Counted from the first letter of the stretch, positions 8,207 to 17,129 are shown. The stretch is DNA of 46,161 bases from Ruminiclostridium sp. (GCA_017465545.1 JAFTVY010000056.1:1-46161); one strand, 5' to 3'. The notes: a model not told the origin generated them from the sequence alone. Numbers and translations are program-made.

Positions 8207-8606
8207 CTCGCCGTTCATCTTTCTACATATAAGTATAAGATTTTTAAAAGGCGAGAACCGTCAGCGGCAACCTGCCGCTTAGCCAACTTCTGCGGCGTTG
8301 ATGATTGTTGTGAAATCAGTTTCTTGCGAAACAGGTCGCCCTTCATAATTGATATATCGCAATGTATTGCTCCAGCCGTTCACGTTTCTATAGAATTAGT
8401 ATAGGGTTTTAAAAGGCTGGAACTGCCCGAGGCGGCACGCCTCAGCCAACTTCTGCGGCGCTGATGATTGTTGTGAAATCAGTTTCTTACGAAACATGTC
8501 GCCCCTACGTTTTGATATATTGCAATTGTTTGTTCCCGGCCGTTCTCCTTGTTATGAATCGGTACAAGTTTTTAAAAGGCCGGAATTGTCAGCGGCAACC
8601 TGCCGC
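8207..8606. repeat. Array of three ~165-bp structured repeats downstream of tpiA
   Basis: No gene lies in 8030-8606. Three units start at 8207, 8372 and 8536. Each has a long-range 6-bp stem around a 36-37 nt loop: CTCGCC/GGCGAG (8207-8212 with 8250-8255), CCAGCC/GGCTGG (8372-8377 with 8415-8420) and CCGGCC/GGCCGG (8536-8541 with 8578-8583). The loop-side flanks GTTC and TTTTAAAA are kept. A second hairpin follows: AGCGGCA-ACC-TGCCGCT, GAGGCG-GCA-CGCCTC, and the first form again. The stem changes are compensatory. After the hairpin each unit carries a copy of the tpiA 3' end (the third is the gene itself). The same element occurs at 45891-46161. Confidence 0.85.
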
Positions 8607-9380
8607 TTAGCCGTTTTCTGCGGCGTTGATGATTGTTGTGAAGTCAGCAGCCTTTAAGGAAGCACCACCGATAAGACCACCGTCAACGTTTGTCTTGGAA
8701 ACGAGTTCAGCGGCATTTGCGGCGTTCATAGAACCACCGTACTGGATTGTAACTGCTTCAGCAACCTCTGCGCTGTAGAGCTTTGCAAGTGTAGCACGGA
8801 TGAATGCGCAAACCTCTTCAGCCTGGTCAGCAGTAGCCGTCTTGCCTGTACCGATAGCCCAGACGGGTTCGTAAGCGATGATGCACTTCTTTAAATCATC
8901 AGCACTGATGCCGAAGAAGTCAAGCTTGATCTGACGAGCGATAACTTCTTCTGTGATGTTGCATTCTCTTTCCCAGAGAAGCTCACCAACGCAAACGATA
9001 GGCTTTAAGCCTGCGGCTAAAGCGGCAATTGTTCTCTTGTTAACTGTTTCGTCTGTTTCAGCAAAGTACTGTCTTCTTTCGCTGTGACCGAGAACTACGT
9101 ATTCAACGCCCATTTCAGCGAGCATATCAGCGGAGATTTCGCCTGTGAATGCACCGGACTTTTCAAAGTGGCAGTTTTCAGCACCGATCTTGATGTTTGT
9201 GCCTTCTGTTACAGCTAAAGCTGTTTCAAGGTTTGTGAAGGGTACGCAAGCTACAACTTCAACGTTCTTGATGTCTGCTACCATGGGCTTTAATTCTTCT
9301 AAAAGTGCCTTTGCTTCAGGTCTTGTCTTGTTCATCTTCCAGTTACCTGCGATAACTGCTTTTCTTACGTTCTTGTTCAT
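8607..9380 (-). CDS. tpiA: Triosephosphate isomerase
   Basis: The 257-residue TIM barrel has the expected active-site residues: Asn and Lys in AGNWKMNK, His in LGHSERRQYF, Glu in IAYEPVWAIGTGK, and the phosphate-binding GGS and IGGASL segments. It interconverts glyceraldehyde-3-phosphate and dihydroxyacetone phosphate. GAAAGGAAAA precedes the start. It follows pgk by 87 bp in the same orientation. The last eleven or so codons (FTTIINAAE) are repeated twice downstream in the repeat array. Confidence 0.97.
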   Translation of the reverse strand: MNKNVRKAVIAGNWKMNKTRPEAKALLEELKPMVADIKNVEVVACVPFTNLETALAVTEGTNIKIGAENCHFEKSGAFTGEISADMLAEMGVEYVVLGHSERRQYFAETDETVNKRTIAALAAGLKPIVCVGELLWERECNITEEVIARQIKLDFFGISADDLKKCIIAYEPVWAIGTGKTATADQAEEVCAFIRATLAKLYSAEVAEAVTIQYGGSMNAANAAELVSKTNVDGGLIGGASLKAADFTTIINAAENG

Positions 9381-9417
9381 TTTTTTATTTTCCTTTCGGT
9401 ATGTTATTTACATATTT

Positions 9418-9452
9418 AAGGGCGGATATGGACTAACCGCTTATCCGCCCTT
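9418..9452. terminator. Hairpin between pgk and tpiA
   Basis: AAGGGCGGATA pairs with TATCCGCCCTT (11 bp). On the minus strand the following U-tract is poor, so it may be an attenuator or mRNA-processing hairpin rather than a strong terminator. Confidence 0.6.
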
Positions 9453-9467
9453 TGTTTTATTTACTTA

Positions 9468-10688
9468 TTACTTATCCTGGATAACTGCGATACCGGGAAG
9501 AACCTTACCTTCGAGGTATTCGAGAGATGCGCCGCCGCCTGTGGAGATGTGGCTCATCTTGTCAGCAAAGCCGAGCTGTACAACTGCTGCTGCAGAGTCG
9601 CCACCGCCGATGATTGTTGTAGCGTCTGTCTCAGCAAGAGCCTTTGCTACTGCGATTGTACCCTTTGCGAGGATGGGGTTTTCAAATACGCCCATAGGAC
9701 CGTTCCATACAACTGTCTTTGCAGACTTAACAGCATCTGCGAAGAGCTCCTGTGTCTTTGTGCCGATGTCAAGACCCATCATATCAGCAGGGATCTTGTC
9801 AGCGTCAACAACTGTGATTTCTACTTCAGCGTCGATAGGATCGGGGAAGGACTTTGTGATTGTTGTATCGATGGGAAGTAAGAGCTTCTTGCCGAGCTTT
9901 TCAGCCTTTTCAAGCATTTCCTTGCAGTAGTCGATCTTTTCGTCGTCAACGAGAGATGTACCTACTTCGTAGCCCTTAGCCTTTAAGAATGTGTAAGCCA
10001 TACCGCCACCGATGATAAGTGTATCGCACTTTTCAAGGAGGTTGGAAATAACGTTGAGCTTGTCTGCAACCTTTGCGCCGCCGAGGATAGCAACGAAGGG
10101 TCTTACAGGGCTTTCAACAGCGTTGCCTAAGAATTCGATTTCCTTGTTCATAAGGTAACCAACTGCTGTTTCCTTAACGAAGCTTGTAACGCCTGCTGTA
10201 GAAGCGTGTGCTCTGTGAGCAGAACCGAAAGCGTCCATAACGAACATTTCGCCGTCAACGAGATCAGCGAGTTCCTTAGCGAATGCTTCGCCGTTCTTTG
10301 TTTCTTCAGCGCCACGGAAACGTGTGTTTTCGAGAACTACGATTTCGCCCTCGTTCATTTCTGCAACTGCCTTCTTAGCGTTTTCGCCTACTACTGTATC
10401 ATCCTTAGCGAAGATAACCTTTGTGTCAACGAGCTGTGCAAGTCTTTCTGCAGCAGCCTTTAAGGAGAACTTGTCCTCAGGACCGTTCTTGGGCTTGCCA
10501 AGGTGTGAGCAAAGAACAATCTTTGCACCGTTTTCTACTAACTTCTTGATTGTGGGAAGAGCCGCAACGATTCTGTTATCGTTTGTGATAACGCCTTCCT
10601 TCATAGGTACGTTGAAGTCAACACGTACAAGAACCTTCTTGCCCTTTACCTGTAAGTCTTCAACATTCTTCTTGTTTAATTTGCTCAT
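9468..10688 (-). CDS. pgk: Phosphoglycerate kinase
   Basis: The protein of about 406 residues starts at ATG 10688 ([12 protein letters not shown]) behind AAAGGAAA; a start 27 nt further up is less likely. Substrate-binding [16 protein letters not shown] and [10 protein letters not shown] in the N-domain, the GGAKVADK segment and GGGDSAAA near the C-terminus identify it. It makes ATP from 1,3-bisphosphoglycerate in glycolysis. It is the first gene of the pgk-tpiA(-gpmI) group, with a clear promoter upstream. gapA is not in the window. Confidence 0.97.
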   Translation of the reverse strand: MSKLNKKNVEDLQVKGKKVLVRVDFNVPMKEGVITNDNRIVAALPTIKKLVENGAKIVLCSHLGKPKNGPEDKFSLKAAAERLAQLVDTKVIFAKDDTVVGENAKKAVAEMNEGEIVVLENTRFRGAEETKNGEAFAKELADLVDGEMFVMDAFGSAHRAHASTAGVTSFVKETAVGYLMNKEIEFLGNAVESPVRPFVAILGGAKVADKLNVISNLLEKCDTLIIGGGMAYTFLKAKGYEVGTSLVDDEKIDYCKEMLEKAEKLGKKLLLPIDTTITKSFPDPIDAEVEITVVDADKIPADMMGLDIGTKTQELFADAVKSAKTVVWNGPMGVFENPILAKGTIAVAKALAETDATTIIGGGDSAAAVVQLGFADKMSHISTGGGASLEYLEGKVLPGIAVIQDK

Positions 10689-10763
10689 GGGTCTTATTTC
10701 CTTTCGCTTTTTCATTATTTGTATGAGGATACCCTCAAATTATACTGTATTTCTACGTCTATT

Positions 10764-10792
10764 ATTTTACCAAATTATTCGCATTTTTGCAA
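10764..10792 (-). promoter_or_regulatory. Promoter of pgk
   Basis: Minus strand: TTGCAA (10792-10787), 17-nt spacer, TAAAAT (10769-10764). Confidence 0.6.
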
Positions 10793-10882
10793 GTACTTTT
10801 TTAAATAATAATCCGCATTGTTAAAAAATCCACAATTTTAACATATGAAGGCTTTTGAAACCCACCGTGTTAATATATTTGC

Positions 10883-10922
10883 ACAAGAAAAAAGGGATGT
10901 AAAAACAAAGTTTTTACATCCC
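10883..10922 (-). terminator. Terminator of the rlmB / P-type-like ATPase operon
   Basis: GGGATGTAAAAAC and GTTTTTACATCCC form a perfect 13-bp stem with loop AAA; on the minus strand it is followed by TTTTTTCTT. It starts 10 bp after the stop codon at 10932. Confidence 0.9.
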
Positions 10923-10931
10923 CGGTACAAA

Positions 10932-13811
10932 TCAATATTTTCTCATCTTCTGTACACACAGCATTACGAGCGTTGTAAAAAGTCCGTACAGAGTGAGCGC
11001 TGTAGGTGTTATTAAAGCAGTCTGCTTTATCAGTACCATAATGGTTGCAAGAAAGCCGCCGAGTAAGGCTCCGCCTAACAGTACAGCCTTTGACAGAGCA
11101 AAATCCCTGACAAGATTCTTTGCGGCAAGAATACCCTTTGTAAAGGAGGAGAAGGTGCCGTCACAGGAGATTGCACCGCTTCCACGGGAGGTATATCTTG
11201 TGCATTCGTTATATTCCTCGTGTGCCTCGTGGGGAAGAACTCTTATATACTTGGGATTAACGTCAAACAGTCTTGAAATATTATCTACGCTTACAAGTGA
11301 GTCGGTAGCGTGGACAAGCACGGTTATTCCCTCGCTTGTAACCGCCTTCAGCTGCTCTTTTATTTCCGTATTTGCGCTGAGAGTGATTACGAATAAGGCT
11401 ACTATTTCTCCGCTTACAGCGAGGTATACAGCTTCGCAGTCATCGGGACAGTATTTGCTTTCCTTCTTTTCTGAGGGCAGGTCGATATTGTGCGTCTGCA
11501 TAAGCTGTCTGCCACCCAGCATAACACGTTTTGTACCTATCCAGCCGGTAACACCGCAGTTATCCTCGTAAATGCAGTTGTCAACGGGATATATAAGCTC
11601 CTTGTCGCCGTGCATTACGTCGTAGAAGGGGTAGGAAAGTACGCCGTCGCTGTGTATTGACAGACTTGCCGCCATAAGAATGGATTCTTCAACGCTGGTC
11701 TTAACAACGGAATTCTTCTTGTGCCACAGCTTTATCTTTGCTATCTGTACACTTCCTGCAGGGAAAAGTGACTTGGCGTCTGTCACGATAGTGTCTGTAG
11801 AGGAAAATTCCATAGCGGCGTCATAGCCGAGTATTGCGGTTCTGCTTTCCGAAAGCTTTCTTGAAGCACGGGAAAGAGGTGCGTTTACCATAAACAGCAT
11901 AGAGAAGGGACAAGCCGCGGTCATAACCGCTGTAAAGGCGCTTACCGCCCAGTAGATCGTGCTTTCGCTTTCAACGTGGTTTGCGAACTGACTTCCGAAG
12001 AGGTTGAAGAATGCCGCAATCCCCACTACAAGCCCCGCAATAAGCGAGCCGTAAACTATTCTTGAGGAGAGCTTATCCGCTTCGTCGTCACAGTAGCTGG
12101 ACTTCAGAAAATCGGTCAGAAATTCCGTCTTTCTCATTGCGGCTATAACGGGCATTCTGCCTGAGGTTATCTTTGTAAGCACAGAAACGCTTGCCTGATT
12201 GCTGATTATCTGTGCGTAATACTTCTGATTGTCGCTGGAAACAAACTTGAAATTGCGCTTTGCTCTCGTTATCATATACATCTTACCCACAGTATTCAGC
12301 GTGAGCGAAACAAGTGCCGTTGAAACGTAGATAAAGCAGTGTCCCAGTCTGTAGGACTGTCCGTCTACCATGCAAATAACTCCGCCTATAATCGACATAG
12401 CGGCAACGATACTGCATACCGAGTCGCAGTCGGGACAAAGCTTTATAAGCTTTATAAGACCGTTACTGATAACGGTAGAGCAGATTGCAAAGCCTAAAAT
12501 ACCTGCCGCAAGATAGATAAAGGTTATAGTGGTTATATCTCCGCTTCTGACGCTGAGAGCTCCGATGCCGTCGGTTATACCAAGTGCCTGGAACAGACCG
12601 AAGTCGTTCATTGCCGATATGATAAAGGTGATAGCTGTGATTATCGAAAGAAGTACCAGTCTTACCTTCAGTCCCTTGTGGCTTGCACAAAGGTCCGCCC
12701 ATATCTGACCTCTGCTGTCATAGTCGTCAAATTCTTCCTCGTCCGTTTCATCAGGGAACTCATTTACGCTGTCATCCTCTAAAACGAAATCACGGAGCTG
12801 ATGCTTTTTCGCCGCCTGAAGGTCAGACTGCTTCTGAGCTTCAACCACGGGATTTTCACCTGCTATAGGACCCGTTTCCTGTATTATCTTCTTTTTGTAG
12901 TCAATGTTAAGAGGAGCGGCAATGGTAGGCTTATCACGTTTTATAGGCGGTGTTGTAAGGGTTATCGTGCGATGCGCCCTTACGTTTTCGGCACGCTTTT
13001 TTGCAATGCCCTTGTTAAGTCTGCCGATAAGGTCGTCGGTGGTCTCGCCTACGGTATATTCCTTTACGTCTTCATCGTTTTCTGCATCCTGATCCTGAAC
13101 GGCTTTTTTCCCGCCGAAGTCGGGAGCTATCCTGACGTCGTCCTCTAAGGCTATCGTATTGCCTGAAAGAGCGTTCAGAGCTGTGTTGACCTCCTCCTCG
13201 GACTCAGGAACAGCCATAAATACCTCTTCCTCATCCTTTACCTGACGGGACGCCTTTTCCTTTACCTCCATAGGATTTACAAGGTCAAGCATATCGTCGG
13301 GGTCGGAGTTTTCTCTTTCCTTTTCCAGCATAAGACGGCGGTGTTCTTCCTGTGCAAGTTCTCGCTGACGGATGACCTCGGGATCCTCGGGAGTCTCCTT
13401 CTCGTCGGGAACGTTCTTTTCCTCCGCCATCTTCATGACTATTTCGGTCTTGTCCTCAGGACGGTCAAAGGCGTCGGTCTCGAAAAGCACCTTGTCTATA
13501 TCTGTAATCGTGCCGGTTATAGCGTCAATTTCTGTAGTGATGTCTGCTCTTGTACTGCCTTTGTCAAAATATTCAGGCTTCTCACCCTCGGCTACTACTG
13601 TTTCAGCAGGGGATGGCGAATTATCCGACGCTACCACACTACCGAGTATTGCGGTGGTGCTTATGGTGTCTGTTTTCTTGGTCTCAGCAGGAGCTTTTTC
13701 TTCTGCGGGTTGGGGTGGCTCCCTTAGAGCTTCCTGCTTTTTCGGGGCAGGCTTACCGCTGTTTTTGGCGTCAAGCTCCGCTAAAATATCATCTATAGAA
13801 TATCCTGCCAT
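10932..13811 (-). CDS. Degenerate P1B-type ATPase-like membrane protein with long acidic N-terminal region
   Basis: This 959-residue protein begins with about 370 low-complexity, acidic, probably disordered residues (MAGYSIDDILAELDAKN at the start), then membrane helices from about 380. The layout after that follows heavy-metal P1B pumps: Cys634-Pro635 in AACPFSML matches the CPx motif, and Asp678 lies 44 residues later, as in CopA-type pumps. But the phosphorylation motif reads TDAKSL instead of DKTGT, the TGD region reads HATDS, and the GDGxND hinge is not recognisable (SCDGTFSS). N-domain-like GWIGTKRVMLGGRQLM is kept. ATP-driven transport therefore looks impossible; a sensory, scaffold or regulatory role is inference. 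It lies 15 bp behind rlmB. Confidence 0.75.
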   Translation of the reverse strand: MAGYSIDDILAELDAKNSGKPAPKKQEALREPPQPAEEKAPAETKKTDTISTTAILGSVVASDNSPSPAETVVAEGEKPEYFDKGSTRADITTEIDAITGTITDIDKVLFETDAFDRPEDKTEIVMKMAEEKNVPDEKETPEDPEVIRQRELAQEEHRRLMLEKERENSDPDDMLDLVNPMEVKEKASRQVKDEEEVFMAVPESEEEVNTALNALSGNTIALEDDVRIAPDFGGKKAVQDQDAENDEDVKEYTVGETTDDLIGRLNKGIAKKRAENVRAHRTITLTTPPIKRDKPTIAAPLNIDYKKKIIQETGPIAGENPVVEAQKQSDLQAAKKHQLRDFVLEDDSVNEFPDETDEEEFDDYDSRGQIWADLCASHKGLKVRLVLLSIITAITFIISAMNDFGLFQALGITDGIGALSVRSGDITTITFIYLAAGILGFAICSTVISNGLIKLIKLCPDCDSVCSIVAAMSIIGGVICMVDGQSYRLGHCFIYVSTALVSLTLNTVGKMYMITRAKRNFKFVSSDNQKYYAQIISNQASVSVLTKITSGRMPVIAAMRKTEFLTDFLKSSYCDDEADKLSSRIVYGSLIAGLVVGIAAFFNLFGSQFANHVESESTIYWAVSAFTAVMTAACPFSMLFMVNAPLSRASRKLSESRTAILGYDAAMEFSSTDTIVTDAKSLFPAGSVQIAKIKLWHKKNSVVKTSVEESILMAASLSIHSDGVLSYPFYDVMHGDKELIYPVDNCIYEDNCGVTGWIGTKRVMLGGRQLMQTHNIDLPSEKKESKYCPDDCEAVYLAVSGEIVALFVITLSANTEIKEQLKAVTSEGITVLVHATDSLVSVDNISRLFDVNPKYIRVLPHEAHEEYNECTRYTSRGSGAISCDGTFSSFTKGILAAKNLVRDFALSKAVLLGGALLGGFLATIMVLIKQTALITPTALTLYGLFTTLVMLCVQKMRKY

Positions 13812-13826
13812 ATAGCTTTCCTTTCT

Positions 13827-14561
13827 TTAATCTCTGTATCTTAATACTTCGTATATAAGAATGCCTGCACTAACTGAAGCATTCAGCGAATTTACCTTTC
13901 CGTGCATGGGTAAGGATAACACCTCGTCACAGCTTTCTCTTACCAGTCTGCCCAGTCCGAAACCCTCTGAACCTATGACTAATGCCACAGCTCCTGAAAG
14001 ATTCGCCTTTGCTACGGGAGTTCCGTCAGCCTCGGCGCCGTATACCCATATATTCTGCTTTTTGAGCTGATTTATCGTATCTGCAAGATTTGATACCTTG
14101 GCAATCTTTATCCATGCCGCCGCACCTGCTGACGTCTTGAATACGGTGGAATTTACCACGGCGCTCCTTCTCTTCGGAATAATAACGCCGTCAGCTCCAG
14201 CCGCTTCTGCGGTACGGATTATCGCACCTAAGTTGTGAGGGTCCTGTATCTCGTCACAGATTATAATAAAGGGAGGCTTTCCCTTTTCCTTTGCATTATC
14301 AAGAATATCCTGAACCGTGCTGTAGGTAATGGAGCAGAGGGTGGCCGCTACGCCGCCGTGCTTTTCGCAGGACATACTGCGGAGCTTTTCGTCAGACACC
14401 TCTTTTATTACTATGCCCTGCTTTTTTGCAAGAGCTATTATCTTATCCATCCCTTGCGCATTTTTCTGTATAAATACGGTATCTATGGATTTTTCAGCCT
14501 TCAATGCCTCAGTAACGGCATTTTTTCCGTAAATTATTTCTTCGCCCTGTAGGTTCTGCAC
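13827..14561 (-). CDS. rlmB: TrmH/SpoU-family rRNA 2'-O-methyltransferase (RlmB type)
   Basis: The 244-residue protein has the N-terminal substrate-binding domain (IIYGKNAVTEAL) and the knotted SPOUT domain with the three SpoU motifs: CDEIQDPHNLGAIIRTAEAAG, VALVIGSEGFGLGRLV and LPMHGKVNSLNASVSAGILIYE. It is expected to methylate a guanosine in 23S rRNA (G2251 in E. coli). GTG start at 14561 with AGGGAGA upstream. It is the first gene of an operon with the P-type-ATPase-like gene. Confidence 0.9.
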   Translation of the reverse strand: MQNLQGEEIIYGKNAVTEALKAEKSIDTVFIQKNAQGMDKIIALAKKQGIVIKEVSDEKLRSMSCEKHGGVAATLCSITYSTVQDILDNAKEKGKPPFIIICDEIQDPHNLGAIIRTAEAAGADGVIIPKRRSAVVNSTVFKTSAGAAAWIKIAKVSNLADTINQLKKQNIWVYGAEADGTPVAKANLSGAVALVIGSEGFGLGRLVRESCDEVLSLPMHGKVNSLNASVSAGILIYEVLRYRD

Positions 14562-14613
14562 AATATCTCCCTTTCTATTTCAAACTGAAATTTCTATATA
14601 TCTATTCAGTATA

Positions 14614-14642
14614 ATTATATCACATTTTGTAGTATTTTGCAA
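14614..14642 (-). promoter_or_regulatory. Promoter of rlmB operon
   Basis: Minus strand: TTGCAA (14642-14637), 17-nt spacer, TATAAT (14619-14614). Confidence 0.65.
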
Positions 14643-14672
14643 GAGCAGAAGTACATTTGTATTATTATAGAA

Positions 14673-14973
14673 AAATCTCTTCCGGGTTATCGGAAGAGAT
14701 TTCAGCGTGTAGACAAAGTATTTGTCTACACGCTGTCAGACGATGAAAAACGCACGCAGACGAGGAAAAATCCCCGATAGGCATATATAAATATGTTGAG
14801 GGGATTTTGACAAAGTAAGCAAAAATGCTTTAGGGAAGCCATTTTCGGCTTCCCTAAACTTTCGTATCAACGTTTTTTATGCTCACAAGATAAGTACAAA
14901 ATTTTACGCATTTTTGCGGTGCGTGAGTTTGTCTTCAGTCTGAAATCTCTTCCGGGCTATCGGAAGAGATTTC
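14673..14973. repeat. Gene-free region with a duplicated hairpin flanking a palindrome-rich segment
   Basis: The 415 bp between rlmB and the deaminase hold no gene. The hairpin AAATCTCTTCCG...CGGAAGAGATTT occurs at 14673-14702 and again at 14943-14972, differing by one loop base. Between them are a perfect 15-bp stem (CAGCGTGTAGACAAA with loop GTA, 14703-14735) and other hairpins (for example around 14831-14855, GGGAAGCC/GGCTTCCC). The ends of the inner segment, CAG...AGACAAA and TTTGTCT...CTG, look like imperfect terminal inverted repeats. The copy at 14943 may end the deaminase transcript. Confidence 0.65.
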
Positions 14974-14976
14974 TTA

Positions 14977-15435
14977 TCAATATAATTTTTTATCGGGTAT
15001 TTCGGTATATGCCTTAAACAGCTTCAGGCATTCTTCTCTTTCGGCTTCGTCGTAGGTAATGCCCATATCTTCGCTGTGGAGCATTTTGTAGAATACCTCG
15101 TCACGAAAACCGATATTTTCAGTATCCTTTGTGTTACAGCCGTAATATACCGCCTTTATTCCTGCCCAGAGAATTGCGCCCATGCACATAGGACAGGGTT
15201 CTGCTGTGGTATAAATATCACAGCCTGATAAATCGTGGGTATCAAGAGCTCTGCAGGCGTCGGATATTGCCATCATTTCACCGTGCAGAGTGGGGTTCTT
15301 ACCGCTTATGACACAGTTGTGACCACGGCCTATTATTACTCCATCCTTCACGATGACAGCACCGAAGGGGCCGCCGTCTCCGTTTTCTATACCCTTGTAG
15401 GCTTCATTGAGAGCCTCTTTCATAAACTGATTCAT
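14977..15435 (-). CDS. guaD: Guanine / nucleoside deaminase (cytidine-deaminase fold)
   Basis: About 152 residues. The zinc site is complete: HGE (TLHGEMMAI) supplies the His ligand and catalytic Glu, and AEPCPMCMGAI supplies both Cys ligands. GGPFGAVIVKDG, the GFRDEVFYK region and the short C-terminal tail ending in KKLY resemble Bacillus GuaD more than TadA, so guanine-to-xanthine deamination is the best guess; TadA-like activity cannot be excluded. ATG 15435 is preferred (AGAGGAG 10 nt upstream) and overlaps the stop of the cellulase gene as TAATG, so translation is probably coupled, an odd pairing for a cellulase. Confidence 0.8.
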   Translation of the reverse strand: MNQFMKEALNEAYKGIENGDGGPFGAVIVKDGVIIGRGHNCVISGKNPTLHGEMMAISDACRALDTHDLSGCDIYTTAEPCPMCMGAILWAGIKAVYYGCNTKDTENIGFRDEVFYKMLHSEDMGITYDEAEREECLKLFKAYTEIPDKKLY

Positions 15436-17087
15436 TACTGAATTTCTCCTCTGAACCATTTTCTTATCCAGATTGCACCCTCGTTCATTTCGCTTTCAGT
15501 CCAGTTTCCGTTGGGATGAGTTGATTCCTTGAAGGCGGAAGAGCTTTCGTTCTTATTTGCGAGGTTCCAGTTGCAGTAGCTGATTCCTAATCTGTCAAGA
15601 AGTGACAGCCATTCCTTGGTCTGCTGGAAGTTGTTACCGCCGTTACCTGACGCATCACAGCAACCAAACTCAGAAACAAAGATAGGCAGACCGTTGTTTG
15701 CACAGTTTTCAGCTCTCTGTCTCAGCCAGTCGGTATGGGTTGCCGCATAGAAGTGAAGGGCGTACATAACGTTATCGAAGGGCAGGGGATTGTTCATAGC
15801 CTTGTCTATATCCTGACTCCAGGTAGGTGTACCTACGATAATTACAGAATCGGGATCGTTCTTTCTGATAACGGGAATAACCTCTTCTGCATAGGGCTTT
15901 ATATCGTTATCCCACTGTGAATAGCCGTTAGGCTCGTTGCAGATTTCGTAAATGATGTTGGGGCAGTCCGCATATTCCTTTGATATTTCATCAAAGAAGC
16001 GGATAGCGTCCTTCTTTCTGACGCTGGGTGACTGATCGGCAAGTACGTGCCAGTCAACAATAACGTACATATCAAGGGCAATACAGATATTGATTCCCTT
16101 TCTTACCAGAGCCTCGTGCTGAAGCATTGCAGAGCCGGTATAGCCTTCGCTTGCGCCTGTGTACATTGCAAGTCTTACTACGTTTGTGTTCCAGTCGTCA
16201 CGGAGAGTCCTGAAAGCTCCCTCGTTTACAAAGGCAGGGAACCAGCCGATACCATGGGTACTCATACCCTTCAGCTGATAAGCGTTGCCGTTCTTGTCAA
16301 CAAGCTGTGAGCCCTTTACCGATAACTGTCCGTGAACCGATACGGGTGTAGAGCCGTCGGGATCAGCGGGTGCAGGGGGTACAGTCTCAACGGGCTTTGT
16401 CGTTGTAGTGGTCTGGGTATTATTGTTGCCGTTATTGTCGGGAGCGTCAACTATGGGTGTACTGCTTCCGTTGAATTTTACGTCCTTCGGGGTAAACTCT
16501 GAGGGTGAGCTGTAGTTAAAGCCAAAGCTTACAGTACCGCCGTTTGCAACGCTTCCGTTGTAGCTTTCGTTAGTTACCGTAAGAGTTGAGCCGTTAACCT
16601 TATATTGTGCATTCCAGCCTGAAATTATTTCAAAGCCGTCAGGTACTGTGACTGTTACAGTCCAGCTTTCTACCTGTTTACCTGAATTGTTGTTTACTAC
16701 TACCTCGTAGCCACCGCAGTAGTTTCCACCGTCCTGCCAGGTATTGCTGAGAGTCCAGCTTGCAGAAAAATCGCTGTCTGGAGCAGGCTTTTCTGTTTCG
16801 GGAGCTTTAGTTGATTCGGGTGCGGAGGCTTCTGCATCGGAGCTTTCTGCCTCTGATTCGCTACTGCTTGTCTCAGCCTCGGAGCTTTCGGGCTTTTCGG
16901 CTTCGGAAGAGCTTTCTTCCTTTGAAGAACCTTCATCAGAGCTTTCGCTGTTTTCCGTGCTGCTCTGGGTTATGCTTACGTTACTGCTGTTATCAGCAGA
17001 GCTTGTATCTGCAGGCGAATTGTTACAGCCTGAAAAAAGCATAGCGCAGGCAAGCACAAGCGCTGTTATTCTTGCTTTATTTCTCAT
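15435..17087 (-). CDS. Lipid-anchored GH5 endoglucanase with CBM2
   Basis: The true start is ATG 17087 (MRNKARITAL) behind GAAAGGA, giving 550 residues; the longer frame upstream has no RBS. A lipoprotein signal ends in LFSGC (Cys21). A Ser/Glu-rich linker (about 22-105) is followed by a family-2 cellulose-binding module (about 106-212, SWTVTVTVPDGFEI, WNAQYKVNG), a Thr/Pro linker (about 213-248) and a GH5 catalytic domain (about 250-548). Glu385 in ICNEPNG is the acid/base and Glu473 in FVSEFG the nucleophile. It should cut beta-1,4-glucan at the outer face of the membrane. There is no dockerin, so it is not cellulosomal. Downstream it overlaps the deaminase by one base. Confidence 0.93.
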   Translation of the reverse strand: MRNKARITALVLACAMLFSGCNNSPADTSSADNSSNVSITQSSTENSESSDEGSSKEESSSEAEKPESSEAETSSSESEAESSDAEASAPESTKAPETEKPAPDSDFSASWTLSNTWQDGGNYCGGYEVVVNNNSGKQVESWTVTVTVPDGFEIISGWNAQYKVNGSTLTVTNESYNGSVANGGTVSFGFNYSSPSEFTPKDVKFNGSSTPIVDAPDNNGNNNTQTTTTTKPVETVPPAPADPDGSTPVSVHGQLSVKGSQLVDKNGNAYQLKGMSTHGIGWFPAFVNEGAFRTLRDDWNTNVVRLAMYTGASEGYTGSAMLQHEALVRKGINICIALDMYVIVDWHVLADQSPSVRKKDAIRFFDEISKEYADCPNIIYEICNEPNGYSQWDNDIKPYAEEVIPVIRKNDPDSVIIVGTPTWSQDIDKAMNNPLPFDNVMYALHFYAATHTDWLRQRAENCANNGLPIFVSEFGCCDASGNGGNNFQQTKEWLSLLDRLGISYCNWNLANKNESSSAFKESTHPNGNWTESEMNEGAIWIRKWFRGEIQ

Positions 17088-17129
17088 TACGTGTCCTTTC
17101 AATGTGGATAGATTTTGAATTACATATTT

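Noticed and set aside
8207..8606. Integron attC sites or a retroelement template/variable repeat pair
   Set aside because: No integrase or reverse transcriptase is in the window; the arms lack attC core sites, and differences between units are paired stem changes rather than adenine-specific mutation.
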